A DNA stretch of 64,000 nucleotides from DATKSG01 sp035531775 (GTDB lineage Bacteria > Actinomycetota > Acidimicrobiia > Acidimicrobiales > UBA8190), in the NCBI GenBank assembly GCA_035531775.1, contig DATKSG010000032.1, forward strand, positions 1-64,000, written 5' to 3'. The translations under genes were made by a program, and so were the position numbers. Under the pieces are notes generated by a model that was not told where the DNA came from, searched no databases, and was given only the letters and a program-made list of their open reading frames with translations. Below are positions 6,602-15,236 of this stretch, in pieces. The stretch's first letter is position 1. Each line of letters opens with the position of its first letter.

Positions 6602-8179
6602 ATGAAGACGACCCTCCGCCGAGCGCTGCTCACGGCCGCGCTCGGAGCCGGCACGGCCGGTGTCGTACTCCCGGCCACGCCGGCTGACGCGCCGGCCGGC
6701 TTCCTCTCGAGCTGCACGGCCACCGACTGGACGATGTTCGGCCACGACCTCGGCCGATCCTTTGCCTCGCCCGACACCTGTATCTCCCCGGTCACGGCGG
6801 CCACGCTCACGCCCAAGTGGTTTTTCAATACGAACGGGCCTGTCTCGGCCCAGCCCATGGTGGCCGGCGGTAGCGTCTACGTGGGGGCTTTCACCGGGCT
6901 CTTTTACTCGATCAGCGCGGCCGCCGGCACCCAGAACTGGGCCTTCGACACAACCAAATACGACCACGAGGTGACCGACTACGGTGTCGACGCATCGGCA
7001 GCCGTGACCACCTTGGGCGGCACTCAGATGGTGCTCTTCGGCGGGGGCGACACGTTCTTCGTGCTGAAGACCTCCGACGGCTCGCTGCTCGGGAGCCAGT
7101 GCCTTGACCGGCTCGACCCGACGTGCCAGGGGAAGTCGCACATCACGAGCGAGATCGAGTCGTCGCCGGCCATCGTGGCGTGGACGCCGGGTGCGTCGTG
7201 GACTCCGGGCGACGATCTCGTCGTCGTCGGCAACGACGCCAACGAGGCCGCCCCCTCACCGGTGGAGGGCCTGGTGGCCCTCCAACTGTCGCCCTCGGGA
7301 GCGCTCACGCCGCTGTGGCAGTTCGACCCCGAGACGCTCACCACCTACGCCGGCCTGGCGCCGCCCGAAACCACGCCGGCCGACCACGGCTGCGGGGACG
7401 TGTGGTCCTCGCCCACGGTGGACCTCGCCAGCCGGACGATTGTGTTCGGGGCCGGGAACTGCGGCCACCCTGCCAACCCGAACCAGGACGAGTCGACCTT
7501 CGCCGTGGCCCTCGACTCCGGGGATCTGCTGTGGCAGGCGCGACCGGACCCCTACACCAACCAGCGTGACTTCGATTTCGGCGCCACGCCCAATCTGCTG
7601 GGCAGCGGCCTGGTGGGTGAGGGCGGCAAGGACGGCACCTACTACGCGTACCGGTTGGACTCGTCCTCGACGTCGCCGACGGCGGTATGGAAGACCACGG
7701 TGGCCACCGGGTCGGGCATCGGCGGCATGATCGGCAGCACGGCAGTGGGGCGAATCACCGACCCCGTGTCGGGCGCCACGGACGAAGCCGTGTTCTGTGA
7801 CACGGCCATCCCCGTGGCCGAGGACGACCCGTCGGGCAGCATCGAGAACGACGTCACCAACCCCACGCAGGCGATGGGCGTGCACGCCATAGACGCCGTG
7901 ACGCATCAGGTGGTGTGGAACCTCCCGGCCGCGCCGACCTATGGCGCGGCTGTGTTCGACAACGGCGTGGTGTTCGTGCCCGACACGGTGAGCGACTCGC
8001 TTCTCGTGCTCGATGCCGACACTGGGGCTGTGATTAAGGCCATACCGCTCGACGCACCGAGCTCGTCGCCAGTAGCCATTTCGGGTGGCTCGCTCTACAT
8101 GGGGGCGGGGACGACCGAGAATGGCCTTCCCGGTACGAGCAGCCTCGGCGGGGTTTGGGGGTTCCAGACCGTACCGTGA
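6602..8179 (+). CDS. Secreted PQQ-like beta-propeller protein
   Basis: 525 residues with a signal peptide (MKTTLRRALLTAALGAGTAG). Repeating blades of the quinoprotein/PQQ-enzyme type follow, for example GGSVYVGAFTGLFYSISAAAG, GGDTFFVLKTSDGSLLGS, STFAVALDSGDLLWQA and DNGVVFVPDTVSDSLLVLDADTG. The opening DWTMFGHDLGRSF resembles the start of many actinobacterial PQQ-repeat proteins and polyvinyl-alcohol-dehydrogenase-like enzymes. I do not see a haem c motif (CxxCH). A dehydrogenase or a binding scaffold are both possible. It follows the Cys-rich secreted protein by 11 bases. Confidence 0.8.
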   Translation: MKTTLRRALLTAALGAGTAGVVLPATPADAPAGFLSSCTATDWTMFGHDLGRSFASPDTCISPVTAATLTPKWFFNTNGPVSAQPMVAGGSVYVGAFTGLFYSISAAAGTQNWAFDTTKYDHEVTDYGVDASAAVTTLGGTQMVLFGGGDTFFVLKTSDGSLLGSQCLDRLDPTCQGKSHITSEIESSPAIVAWTPGASWTPGDDLVVVGNDANEAAPSPVEGLVALQLSPSGALTPLWQFDPETLTTYAGLAPPETTPADHGCGDVWSSPTVDLASRTIVFGAGNCGHPANPNQDESTFAVALDSGDLLWQARPDPYTNQRDFDFGATPNLLGSGLVGEGGKDGTYYAYRLDSSSTSPTAVWKTTVATGSGIGGMIGSTAVGRITDPVSGATDEAVFCDTAIPVAEDDPSGSIENDVTNPTQAMGVHAIDAVTHQVVWNLPAAPTYGAAVFDNGVVFVPDTVSDSLLVLDADTGAVIKAIPLDAPSSSPVAISGGSLYMGAGTTENGLPGTSSLGGVWGFQTVP

Positions 8180-8239
8180 CCCGCCCGACCGGGTCGGGCG
8201 ATGGCGGCGTTAGGCGTCGCAATGGCAAGGTGACAACCG

Positions 8240-9544
8240 ATGGATGACGAGGGACTGCACGGACTGCTGGTTGGCTCAGACGACATCGTCCCCCGGGCGC
8301 GCTACACGAGCCCGGAGTTCGCCGCATTGGAGACCGAGCGCCTGTGGTCGCGGGTGTGGCAGGTGGCGTGTCGCGAGGAAGAGGTCGCCGAGGTCGGCGA
8401 CTACTGCGAGTACCTGATCGGCGACCAGTCGGTGCTGGTGGTGCGCTCGGCTCCCGAGGTCGTGGTGGCGCACCACAACTCGTGCCTGCACCGCGGTACG
8501 CGCCTGGCCGAGGGCACCGGACATTTCGACGACGCCGGCATACGATGTCGCTACCACGCCTGGCGTTACGATCTGAGCGGCACGCTGGTGGAGGTCGTCG
8601 ACCGCGAGGAGTTCGACCCCATCCCCGATGGAACGTGCCTCGGGAAAGTGCGCGCTGAGCGCTGGGGCGGCTTCGTGTGGGTCTGTCTCGACCCCACCGC
8701 CCCGACGCTGCTCGAGTTCCTCGATCCGCTGCCCACGCTGTTGGCCCCGTACCTCCTCGAGCAGATGCGTATGCGGCGGTACTACTCGACGGTGCTTCCC
8801 GCCAATTGGAAGGTGGCCGTCGACGCTTTCAACGAGGCGTATCACGTTCAGGGCACCCACCCCCAGATCCTGCCCTGGACCGACGACGTCAACCTCGCCT
8901 ACCGGCCGCTGGGCATTCATGCTCACTACGGGCGGCTGCCCAATGCCCGGCGCACTCTGCGCCCGAGCCCGCGCCTGGGCCTGGGCGAGGGGCAGTATGA
9001 CGAGGGCGAGATCCTGGCCTCGCTGGTGGCGGGCCTGGGGAGTCTCTTCTACGACGACGAGCGGGCCATCGTCGACAAGATCCTCTCGACGCCCTCGGAC
9101 GAGCCGATGCTGGGGCGCTACCAAAAGGAGCGCCGTCGGCTGCTCGAAGCACGTGGCGTGCCGGTGGACGCCTTCGACGACGACCAGCTCACGAGTGCGG
9201 ACGACGTCTACTTCTTCCCCAACATGTTGGGCCCCATCTATCCGGGCAGCGCCATCGTCTTCCGGGTCCGCCCCCACGGGTCCGATCCTGACTGCTGCGT
9301 CAAGGACACCTGGTTCCTCGAGTGGCCTCATCCCGACAAGCCGGCGACGCGCATCGAGAAGCGCTTCTACCCGGATTGGCGCGAGCGCGACTGGGGGATC
9401 ATCACCAACCAGGACTACGCCAACATGGAGCACGTTCAGATCGGCCTGAAGACCCGGGGGCCCGGCCTGCGCCTCAACCGGCGCCAGGAGAGCAACGTCC
9501 TGCACATGCACCGCGGCGTCGACCAGTACCTGACCGCAACCTGA
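8240..9544 (+). CDS. Rieske non-haem iron oxygenase, alpha subunit
   Basis: 434 residues. The Rieske [2Fe-2S] cluster motif is C82-x-H84 (SCLHRGT) with C103-x2-H106 (CRYHAW). The catalytic domain carries the iron ligands in AFNEAYHVQGTH (H202, H207). This is the layout of ring-hydroxylating or demethylating oxygenases that take electrons from a separate reductase, which is not encoded nearby. The RBS-like AAGGTGA lies before the ATG. It heads a run of three same-strand genes (thiolase, acyl-CoA ligase), suggesting oxidation of an aromatic, steroid-like or terpenoid substrate followed by CoA-dependent degradation. The substrate is not determinable here. Confidence 0.92.
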   Translation: MDDEGLHGLLVGSDDIVPRARYTSPEFAALETERLWSRVWQVACREEEVAEVGDYCEYLIGDQSVLVVRSAPEVVVAHHNSCLHRGTRLAEGTGHFDDAGIRCRYHAWRYDLSGTLVEVVDREEFDPIPDGTCLGKVRAERWGGFVWVCLDPTAPTLLEFLDPLPTLLAPYLLEQMRMRRYYSTVLPANWKVAVDAFNEAYHVQGTHPQILPWTDDVNLAYRPLGIHAHYGRLPNARRTLRPSPRLGLGEGQYDEGEILASLVAGLGSLFYDDERAIVDKILSTPSDEPMLGRYQKERRRLLEARGVPVDAFDDDQLTSADDVYFFPNMLGPIYPGSAIVFRVRPHGSDPDCCVKDTWFLEWPHPDKPATRIEKRFYPDWRERDWGIITNQDYANMEHVQIGLKTRGPGLRLNRRQESNVLHMHRGVDQYLTAT

Positions 9545-9566
9545 GCACCAGGGCCAAGGAGCGATC

Positions 9567-10727
9567 ATGACCCAGCCCGTACTCGTCGACGCCGTGCGCT
9601 CGCCCATCGGCAAGCGCAACGGCGCCTTGTCGCAGATGCACCCGGCCGATCTCCTCGGCGCCACGCTGGTCGAGCTGATGAAGCGCAGCGGCTGCGATCC
9701 GGCCCGTGTCGAGCAGATCTTTGGTGGGTGCGTCACCCAAGCTGGGGAGCAGGCCTTCAACATCACGCGTACCGCCTGGCTGGGCCAGGACCTACCTTGG
9801 GAGGTGGCCGCCACCACCGTTGATTCCCAGTGCGGTTCGTCGCAGCAAGCCAACCACATCGTGGCCGCGCTCATCTCGGCCGGCGCCATCGATGTCGGCA
9901 TCGGCTGTGGTGTGGAGGCCATGAGCCGAGTCGGGCTCGGCGCCAACGTCACCAGTGGGCCGGGCCGGCCGTTCTCTAGGAACTTTCCGCTCCAGGTCCC
10001 CGACCAGTTCCACGCTGCGGAGCGCATCGCCGAGAAATACGGCGTGAGCCGGGCCGAGGCCGATGCCATCGGGCTCGCGTCGCAGCGCAAGGCGGGCGCC
10101 GCATGGGCCGAGGGGCGCTTCGACCGCGAGGTGTTCGCCGTGGAGGCGCCGGTTGCCGGGCCCGACGGGCCGACGGGAAAGACCCAGGTGGTGGCGCGCG
10201 ACCAGGGCTTACGCGACACCACCGCCGAGGGCCTCTCTGCGTTGAAGCCGATCCTCCCCGAGGGCATCCATACCGCCGGCACTTCGTCGCAAGTGTCCGA
10301 CGGCGCCGCGGCGGTGCTGTGGATGTCCGAGAAAGCCGCCCGCGACGCCGGCTTGCGACCGCGGGCGCGGATGGTTGCACAAGTCCTCGTGGGATCGGAC
10401 CCGTACTACCAGCTCGACGGACCCATCGCCGCCACCGCGGCCGTGCTGGCCCAGGCCGGCATGACAATCGCCGATATCGACGTCTTCGAGGTGAACGAAG
10501 CCTTCGCCTCGGTGGTGAGCTCGTGGCAGAAGAGCCACGGAGTGGATCCTGACAAGGTCAACGTCAACGGCGGTGCCATCGCCCTCGGGCACCCGGTGGG
10601 GGCCACGGGCAGTCGGCTCATCACCACCGCCCTTCACGAGCTCGAGCGTCGCGACGCGTCGGTGGCCCTTGTCTCGATGTGCTGTGGCGGCGGCCTGGCC
10701 ACGGGCACCGTGCTCGAACGGCTGTAG
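9567..10727 (+). CDS. Thiolase (acetyl-CoA acyltransferase)
   Basis: 386 residues, normal thiolase length. The nucleophile is C89 (DSQCGSS), the His base is in NGGAIALGHPVGATGSR (about H342), and the second Cys is in SMCCGGGLATG (about C373); VNEAFASV is also present. It cleaves 3-ketoacyl-CoA to acetyl- or propionyl-CoA plus a shortened acyl-CoA; this thiolase group is common in actinobacterial lipid and steroid side-chain catabolism. AAGGAG precedes the ATG, 22 bases after the oxygenase gene. Confidence 0.93.
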   Translation: MTQPVLVDAVRSPIGKRNGALSQMHPADLLGATLVELMKRSGCDPARVEQIFGGCVTQAGEQAFNITRTAWLGQDLPWEVAATTVDSQCGSSQQANHIVAALISAGAIDVGIGCGVEAMSRVGLGANVTSGPGRPFSRNFPLQVPDQFHAAERIAEKYGVSRAEADAIGLASQRKAGAAWAEGRFDREVFAVEAPVAGPDGPTGKTQVVARDQGLRDTTAEGLSALKPILPEGIHTAGTSSQVSDGAAAVLWMSEKAARDAGLRPRARMVAQVLVGSDPYYQLDGPIAATAAVLAQAGMTIADIDVFEVNEAFASVVSSWQKSHGVDPDKVNVNGGAIALGHPVGATGSRLITTALHELERRDASVALVSMCCGGGLATGTVLERL

Positions 10728-10744
10728 CGGAGGTCGCCGAGGCC

Positions 10745-12511
10745 GTGACCGGGCGCGCCCTCGCCCCACCACTCGAGGAGGTGCCGCTCCCGGCGCCGAA
10801 CGTCGCCGCGCTGCTGCGACGAAACGCTGCCGATCCCGACGTCGCCGCCCGGACGGCGCTGCGCTTCGGGGCCCGGTGCTGGTCGCACGCCCAGCTGCTC
10901 GAAGAAGCCGAGCGCTTCGCGACGCTGCTTCGCAGTTCGCTCGACCCGGCGCGCCCGCTGCACATCGGCGTGCTTCTCGACAACACACCGGACTACGTCT
11001 TTGCCCTGTGCGGGGCCGGGCTGGTCGGTGCGACGGTGGCGGGCCTCAACCACGCCCGGCGCGACGAGCACCTTGCCGCCGACATCGATCACACCGATGT
11101 GCAACTGCTCGTCACCGAGGCGCGCCACGAGGCGCTGCTGGGCTCGATCGCCCCTTCGCTCGAGCTACCCGGCGGGATACTGCACTCCGAGCGATTCGCC
11201 GAGGCCGGTGACCCGGCGCCTACGCTCGGACGCCCCTTGGAGGCGGCGCTCGATGACGTCGCCAAGGAGGCCCCCGCGCCGCGCTGGAACGAGGACTGCG
11301 ACGCGGACATACTGTGGGCGCTTCTGTTCACCTCGGGAACCTCGGCCGCACCCAAAGCCGTGCGATGCAGCCAGCGTCGGCTGCTGTGCACCGGGCGCCG
11401 GATGGCCACAATGCTCGGGCTCGGTCCCTACGACGTGGGCTACGCCGCCATGCCCCTGTTCCATGCCAACTCGCTCATGGCCGGCTTGGCCCCAGCCTTG
11501 GTGGCTGGCGCGTCGCTCGCCCTGGCGCGCCGCTTCAGCGCCTCGGGCTTCCTGCCCGATGTGCGCCGCTACGGGGCTACCTGGTTTAACTACACGGGCA
11601 AACTCCTCGCCTATATCCTCAGCACCCCCGAACGCCCCGACGATGCCGAGAACACGCTGCGCATCGCCTTCGGCAACGAGGGTTCGCCCCACCTGGTGGA
11701 GGCTGCCCGGCGCCGTTTCGGTATCCAGATCGTCGACGTGTTCGGCTCCACTGAAGGGGCCATCGCCCTCGACCGCTCGGGCGGCCCGCCGCCGGGGTCG
11801 GTGGGCCGGCTACGCCAGGGGATCCTGGTCGCCGACGCAGCGGGCAACGAGGCGCCCCGGGCGCGCTTCGACGGTGAGGGGCGCCTACTCAACGCGGACG
11901 AGTGCGTTGGCGAGATCGTGAACACGCTCGGCAGTGGGCCCTTCGAGGGCTACTACCGAAACAGCGAGGCCATGAGCCGCACTCTCCGCGATGGCTGGTA
12001 CTGGAGCGGTGACCTGGCGTATGTCGACGAGGACGACTGGGTCTACTTCGCCGGGCGCACGTCTGACTGGCTGCGCGTAGACGGCGAGAATTTCCCGACA
12101 GCCCCCATCGAGGCCATAGTCGGCCGGCATCCCGACGTGCTGATGGCATCGGCTTACGGCGTACCCGACGCCGAGGCAGGGGACCAGGTCATGGTGGCGC
12201 TGGTGCCCCGCCCCGCCGCCGTATTCGACGAGGCGGGCTTCGCCGCCTGGCTCGACGCCCAGCCCGACTTGAGCCCCAAGTGGCGGCCTCGATACGTCCG
12301 GGTGTGCCGGAGCCTGCCCACCACCCTGACCAACAAAGTACTGGCGCGCACGCTCGTTCACCAGAAATTCCGCTCGGACCGGATCGGCTCCGATGCTCTG
12401 TACGCCCGGGGCCGCGGCGAGCACGTCTACCGCCCGTTCACGATGGCTGACGAGCAGTCACTGCGGCGGGCCTTCGAAACCCACGGGCGTCTGGCCGCCT
12501 GGGAGCTGTGA
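10745..12511 (+). CDS. Acyl-CoA synthetase (FadD-like AMP-binding ligase)
   Basis: 588 residues from a GTG 17 bases after the thiolase stop, with GGAGG at 10729-10733. The open frame extends further back to 10679, but that would overlap the thiolase. The AMP/ATP-binding motif LFTSGTSAAPKAVRCSQ, the acyl-binding region (VDVFGSTEGA) and the C-terminal hinge (SGDLAYVDEDDWVYFAGRTSDWLRVDGEN) are intact. The usual catalytic Lys region ends LPTTLTNKVLARTLV. It activates a carboxylic acid to the CoA thioester. The closest pattern I know is the mycobacterial FadD17 group of steroid-type ligases, but this is only a similarity of motifs. Confidence 0.9.
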   Translation: MTGRALAPPLEEVPLPAPNVAALLRRNAADPDVAARTALRFGARCWSHAQLLEEAERFATLLRSSLDPARPLHIGVLLDNTPDYVFALCGAGLVGATVAGLNHARRDEHLAADIDHTDVQLLVTEARHEALLGSIAPSLELPGGILHSERFAEAGDPAPTLGRPLEAALDDVAKEAPAPRWNEDCDADILWALLFTSGTSAAPKAVRCSQRRLLCTGRRMATMLGLGPYDVGYAAMPLFHANSLMAGLAPALVAGASLALARRFSASGFLPDVRRYGATWFNYTGKLLAYILSTPERPDDAENTLRIAFGNEGSPHLVEAARRRFGIQIVDVFGSTEGAIALDRSGGPPPGSVGRLRQGILVADAAGNEAPRARFDGEGRLLNADECVGEIVNTLGSGPFEGYYRNSEAMSRTLRDGWYWSGDLAYVDEDDWVYFAGRTSDWLRVDGENFPTAPIEAIVGRHPDVLMASAYGVPDAEAGDQVMVALVPRPAAVFDEAGFAAWLDAQPDLSPKWRPRYVRVCRSLPTTLTNKVLARTLVHQKFRSDRIGSDALYARGRGEHVYRPFTMADEQSLRRAFETHGRLAAWEL

Positions 12512-12519
12512 CGGACGAC

Positions 12520-13641
12520 TCAGTGAATGGCGCCGGCTCGGCGTAAGACGATCACCTCGTCGGGGTGCAGCCCCCAGTCGACGAGGGCGTCGTCAGTGTC
12601 GGCGCCCGGCTCGTGGAACCCGTGTTGAACGGCGCCCGGCGTACGGCTGAAGCGGGGGGCGGGCGCCGGCTGTACCACGCCATCCACCGATACGAAACTC
12701 TGGCGCGCCCGGTGGTGCGGGTGCTCGGGTGCCTCGGCCGGTGTCAGCACCGGCGACACGCAGGCATCGGTGCCCTCGAGCAGCGCGCACCACTGCTGCT
12801 GCGTGCGCGTGCGGAAGACGGCGGCCAGGCGGGCGCGTAGCGCGCTCCAGCGGGTGGTGTCGGTCTGCGCCGGCAGCGGCTCGTGCTCTAGGCCGAGGCG
12901 CTCGAGCATCTCCTCGTAGAAGCGGGCCTCCAGGCAGCCCACGGCCACGTAGCGATCGTCGGCGGTGAGGTACACGTCGTAGTAGGGGGCACCGGTGTCG
13001 AGGCTGTTCGAGCCCCGCTCGGGATTCCATTCCCCGAGCGAGCGCAGGCCGTGGAAGAGCGTCATGAGGAGCGACGCGCCATCCACCATCGCCGCGTCCA
13101 CCACCTGGCCGAGGCCCGAGCGGCCGCGCTCGACCAGCGCGCTCACCACTCCCAAGGCGAGCAGCATGCCACCGCCGCCGTAGTCACCCACCAGGTTGAG
13201 CGGCGCAGTGGGGGGCTGGCCCCGGCGGCCGATGGATTCGAGCGCGCCGGCCACCGCGATGTAGTTGATGTCGTGGCCGGCGGCCTGGGCCAGGGGGCCC
13301 TGCTGGCCCCATCCGGTTATGCGCCCATAGACGAGGCCCGGGTTGCGGGTGCAGCAGAGCTCGGGACCGACGCCGAGCCTCTCGGCCACGCCCGGGCGGA
13401 ACCCCTCCACCAGCACGTCGGCCCGATCGACAAGACGGAGCACCACATCGGCGCCCTCGGGGTGCTTGAGGTCCACGACTACCGAGCGCCGGCCCCGGCG
13501 CAGGGTGAAGTCGAGCGGCGAGGAGCCCTGGCGGTCTACGCGCAACACCTCGGCGCCGAGATCGGACAGCAGCATGCAGCAGAACGGCGCGGCGCCGAGC
13601 CCTGCCAGCTCGAGTACCCGGACACCCTGCAGCGGACCCAT
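12520..13641 (-). CDS. CaiB/BaiF-family enzyme, probable alpha-methylacyl-CoA racemase
   Basis: Starting at MGPLQGVRVLELAGLGAAPF (ATG 13641), 373 residues. A GTG 60 bases upstream is possible but adds a non-conserved tail. The racemase catalytic pair is recognisable as the His of AAGHDINYIAVAG and the Asp of LVGDYGGGGMLL. Racemases of this type (mycobacterial MCR, AMACR) invert the 2-methyl centre of branched acyl-CoAs such as the steroid side chain so that beta-oxidation can proceed. It is convergent with the ligase operon, its stop lying 8 bases from the ligase stop, and probably serves the same pathway. Confidence 0.88.
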   Translation of the reverse strand: MGPLQGVRVLELAGLGAAPFCCMLLSDLGAEVLRVDRQGSSPLDFTLRRGRRSVVVDLKHPEGADVVLRLVDRADVLVEGFRPGVAERLGVGPELCCTRNPGLVYGRITGWGQQGPLAQAAGHDINYIAVAGALESIGRRGQPPTAPLNLVGDYGGGGMLLALGVVSALVERGRSGLGQVVDAAMVDGASLLMTLFHGLRSLGEWNPERGSNSLDTGAPYYDVYLTADDRYVAVGCLEARFYEEMLERLGLEHEPLPAQTDTTRWSALRARLAAVFRTRTQQQWCALLEGTDACVSPVLTPAEAPEHPHHRARQSFVSVDGVVQPAPAPRFSRTPGAVQHGFHEPGADTDDALVDWGLHPDEVIVLRRAGAIH

Positions 13642-13734
13642 CGACGACACCGTAGGGCACCGGGACGCAGCGGTCCGCGGCCGGTCAGTGGGCGGCGTCA
13701 CACAGCAACCACCAGTGCCGGGAGCCCCCGGGGT

Positions 13735-13761
13735 CGTTGACTTGTATTGGACCAGTCAACG
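13735..13761. promoter_or_regulatory. 27-bp inverted repeat, candidate operator
   Basis: CGTTGACT (13735-13742) and AGTCAACG (13754-13761) are perfect 8-bp arms with an 11-bp spacer. The arms are separated by about two helical turns centre to centre, as expected for a dimeric repressor. It sits upstream of the racemase on the minus strand. The regulator is not identified. Confidence 0.4.
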
Positions 13762-13912
13762 AAGGGAATATTGCGGTTGAGGAAGGCGCCCTTCTGCACG
13801 GGCACCCGCACTACGGGTCGGCTCGGACGCCTAACCCGGCCTCGTCCAGGGAAGGTGGCGACGTCACAGCTACCCAATAGTGTGTGCGGAGACCCGAGCG
13901 AGGGAGGTTGGA

Positions 13913-13993
13913 GTGACAAGCGACGTAGTTGTCTGTTTCGACGGGATTGACGAACCAGTCGAGATGATGGCGACCGCCGTAACCGGGCGATGA
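13913..13993 (+). CDS. Possible 26-residue small protein
   Basis: GTG at 13913 preceded by GGGAGG at a good distance opens VTSDVVVCFDGIDEPVEMMA and ends at TGA 13991-13993. The composition looks protein-like, but the frame is too short to judge and has no recognised relatives. It may be the start of a lost gene. Confidence 0.2.
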   Translation: MTSDVVVCFDGIDEPVEMMATAVTGR

Positions 13994-14129
13994 TGGAAGC
14001 GCGGGGCGCTGAGAAGTGGACGGTGTCCGGCGTCCGGGGTGCATCCGGGTATGAGCGCCCTAAGGTCAGGAAGAAGGCTGCCGCGCTACCAACAATCGGT
14101 CGTTCTCGTCGACTTCGACGCATGCCTCT

Positions 14130-14384
14130 GTGAAGCTCAAGCTCGACCTTCACGCGATCTACAACCGGGGCGACGACATCGACCGAGCACTGCGCTCCAT
14201 CATCGACGAGGCCGTCGAAAAGAAGGCCCGTCTCGTCGAGATCATCCCCGGTAAGGGACGCGGGAAACTGAAGAAGCGAGTGCTGCGCTTCCTCGACCAG
14301 AAGGACCTCAAGACGCTTTACGACCGCGTCGAGAAGGACAGCGACAACTTCGGGAGGGTGTTCATCCATTTCCGGTGGAAGTAA
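14130..14384 (+). CDS. Smr-domain protein
   Basis: 84 residues from a GTG start. LKLDLHAIY at the N-terminus is the Smr LDLH motif, and VEIIPGKGRGKLKKRVLRFL corresponds to the Smr HGxGxG loop, here GKGRGKL. The domain comes from MutS2/SMR2 nucleases that bind or nick branched DNA or cleave RNA. Here it stands alone and fills the whole protein. The typical loop His is replaced by Lys, so nuclease activity is uncertain. Confidence 0.75.
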   Translation: MKLKLDLHAIYNRGDDIDRALRSIIDEAVEKKARLVEIIPGKGRGKLKKRVLRFLDQKDLKTLYDRVEKDSDNFGRVFIHFRWK

Positions 14385-14486
14385 TGGTCCACCAGATTGC
14401 AAACGTGTGCTCGACGGTCTCGATGGACGACGCTATGCCTTTCTGCTTGGCGATCACGGGTACAGTGGTCGCACGCGAGATCGCCC

Positions 14487-14648
14487 ATGACTGAGAAACA
14501 AAGCTGCCCGCGATGTGGTAGCAGCCAGGTTGACGAGTACACCCACTAAGAGTGTCCGCCCGGCTCAACCTCCGAGGATCACCGATACTTGGTGTGCGCC
14601 AGTTCCGCCTGCAACCACAAGTGGGTCGAGACGCTGCATGGAGATTGA
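14487..14648 (+). pseudogene. Zinc-ribbon protein interrupted by an in-frame TAA
   Basis: Frame: ATG at 14487 gives MTEKQSCPRCGSSQVDEYTH, then TAA at 14547-14549. The same frame then continues ECPPGSTSEDHRYLVCASSA and CNHKWVETLHGD to TGA at 14646-14648. The two halves together make one plausible zinc ribbon, with CPRC as the first Cys pair and CASSACNHKW as the second. Only one stop breaks it, and there is no frameshift. The simplest reading is a recent nonsense mutation; translation from two cistrons or stop readthrough cannot be excluded. It is sequestered between the Smr and DUF3892 genes. Confidence 0.55.
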
Positions 14649-14663
14649 AAGGGCAAGGCGCTC

Positions 14664-14948
14664 CTAATCGCAGGAAGGCAAGGCGTCGAGATTGTCGGTC
14701 TTCGCGTCGTCGGCCAACGAGCGGATCGTCTTCACTCCACAACATTTGAACCGTTCAACCGGGACCGACTGATGAGTTGTCGGATCGACGGTATGGAAGG
14801 TATCGGTCCCGGCTTTGATGGCTTTGCGGATCTTCTTCACCGACGTGACCCGTGCCTTGACACCCGGACGCACGACGCCTGCACTCGTGATGTGGTGGTG
14901 ATCACCTCTCGGGACTCGGGCGACGCAACTGATTCGATAGTCGGCCAT
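14664..14948 (-). CDS. DUF3892-family protein
   Basis: 94 residues from ATG 14948 (GGAGG eight bases before it): MADYRISCVARVPRGDHHHI. The family marks are the YRISCV start, a His cluster followed by a central SVKKIRKAIKAGTDTFHTVD, and DDAKTDNLDALPSC near the end. DUF3892 proteins are small, widespread and of unknown function. A longer upstream frame exists but lacks family similarity. The 288 bp between this gene and the next hold nothing I can name. Confidence 0.75.
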   Translation of the reverse strand: MADYRISCVARVPRGDHHHITSAGVVRPGVKARVTSVKKIRKAIKAGTDTFHTVDPTTHQSVPVERFKCCGVKTIRSLADDAKTDNLDALPSCD

Positions 14949-15236
14949 GACGGCGCCACCTCCGTTCCCGTAGAGGGCCAGCGTAGCCGCATAGGCCCGC
15001 TGAAAGACGTGGAGTGAAGGTTGCTTCTGCGTCCCCGGATTTACGACGGGGGACAGCACGGGCGTCGCTCGCACTCCTCCCGAAACGACCCCAGAGAACA
15101 CTTGGTGGAAATCCCGCCACGCCATGGCGTTCAACTCGACAGCGGTAGCGAGGACGACTGTTGTCGCGTCTCCGGCTCACGCCGCCAAAGCCGTTAACCT
15201 GGTGATGGAGAGGACGACACCAGAGCGAAGGGCCAG

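Larger units (their letters stand above)
13642..14129. other. 488-bp region with no convincing gene
   Basis: Between the racemase and the Smr gene I see an inverted repeat (13735-13761) and one very short candidate frame (13913-13993). The longer minus-strand frame here is antisense to the Smr gene and does not look like protein. No tRNA or terminator is apparent. Confidence 0.5.

Noticed and set aside
5230..6858. Minus-strand frame of 542 codons opposite the secreted Cys-rich protein
   Set aside because: It is Val/Gly/Arg/Ala-biased shadow translation of a G+C-rich gene. The plus strand has a signal peptide and a strong ribosome-binding site.
8276..10282. Minus-strand frame of 668 codons across the Rieske oxygenase and thiolase genes
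   Set aside because: Both plus-strand genes have complete catalytic motifs; the minus frame spans the gene boundary and shows no domains.
10679..10744. ATG start 66 bases upstream for the acyl-CoA ligase
   Set aside because: It would overlap the thiolase by 49 bases and adds non-conserved residues. GTG 10745 with GGAGG fits better.
13890..14130. tmRNA or other structural RNA in the gap before the Smr gene
   Set aside because: A TTTCGAC stretch caught attention, but no tRNA-like ends, tag frame or CCA were found.
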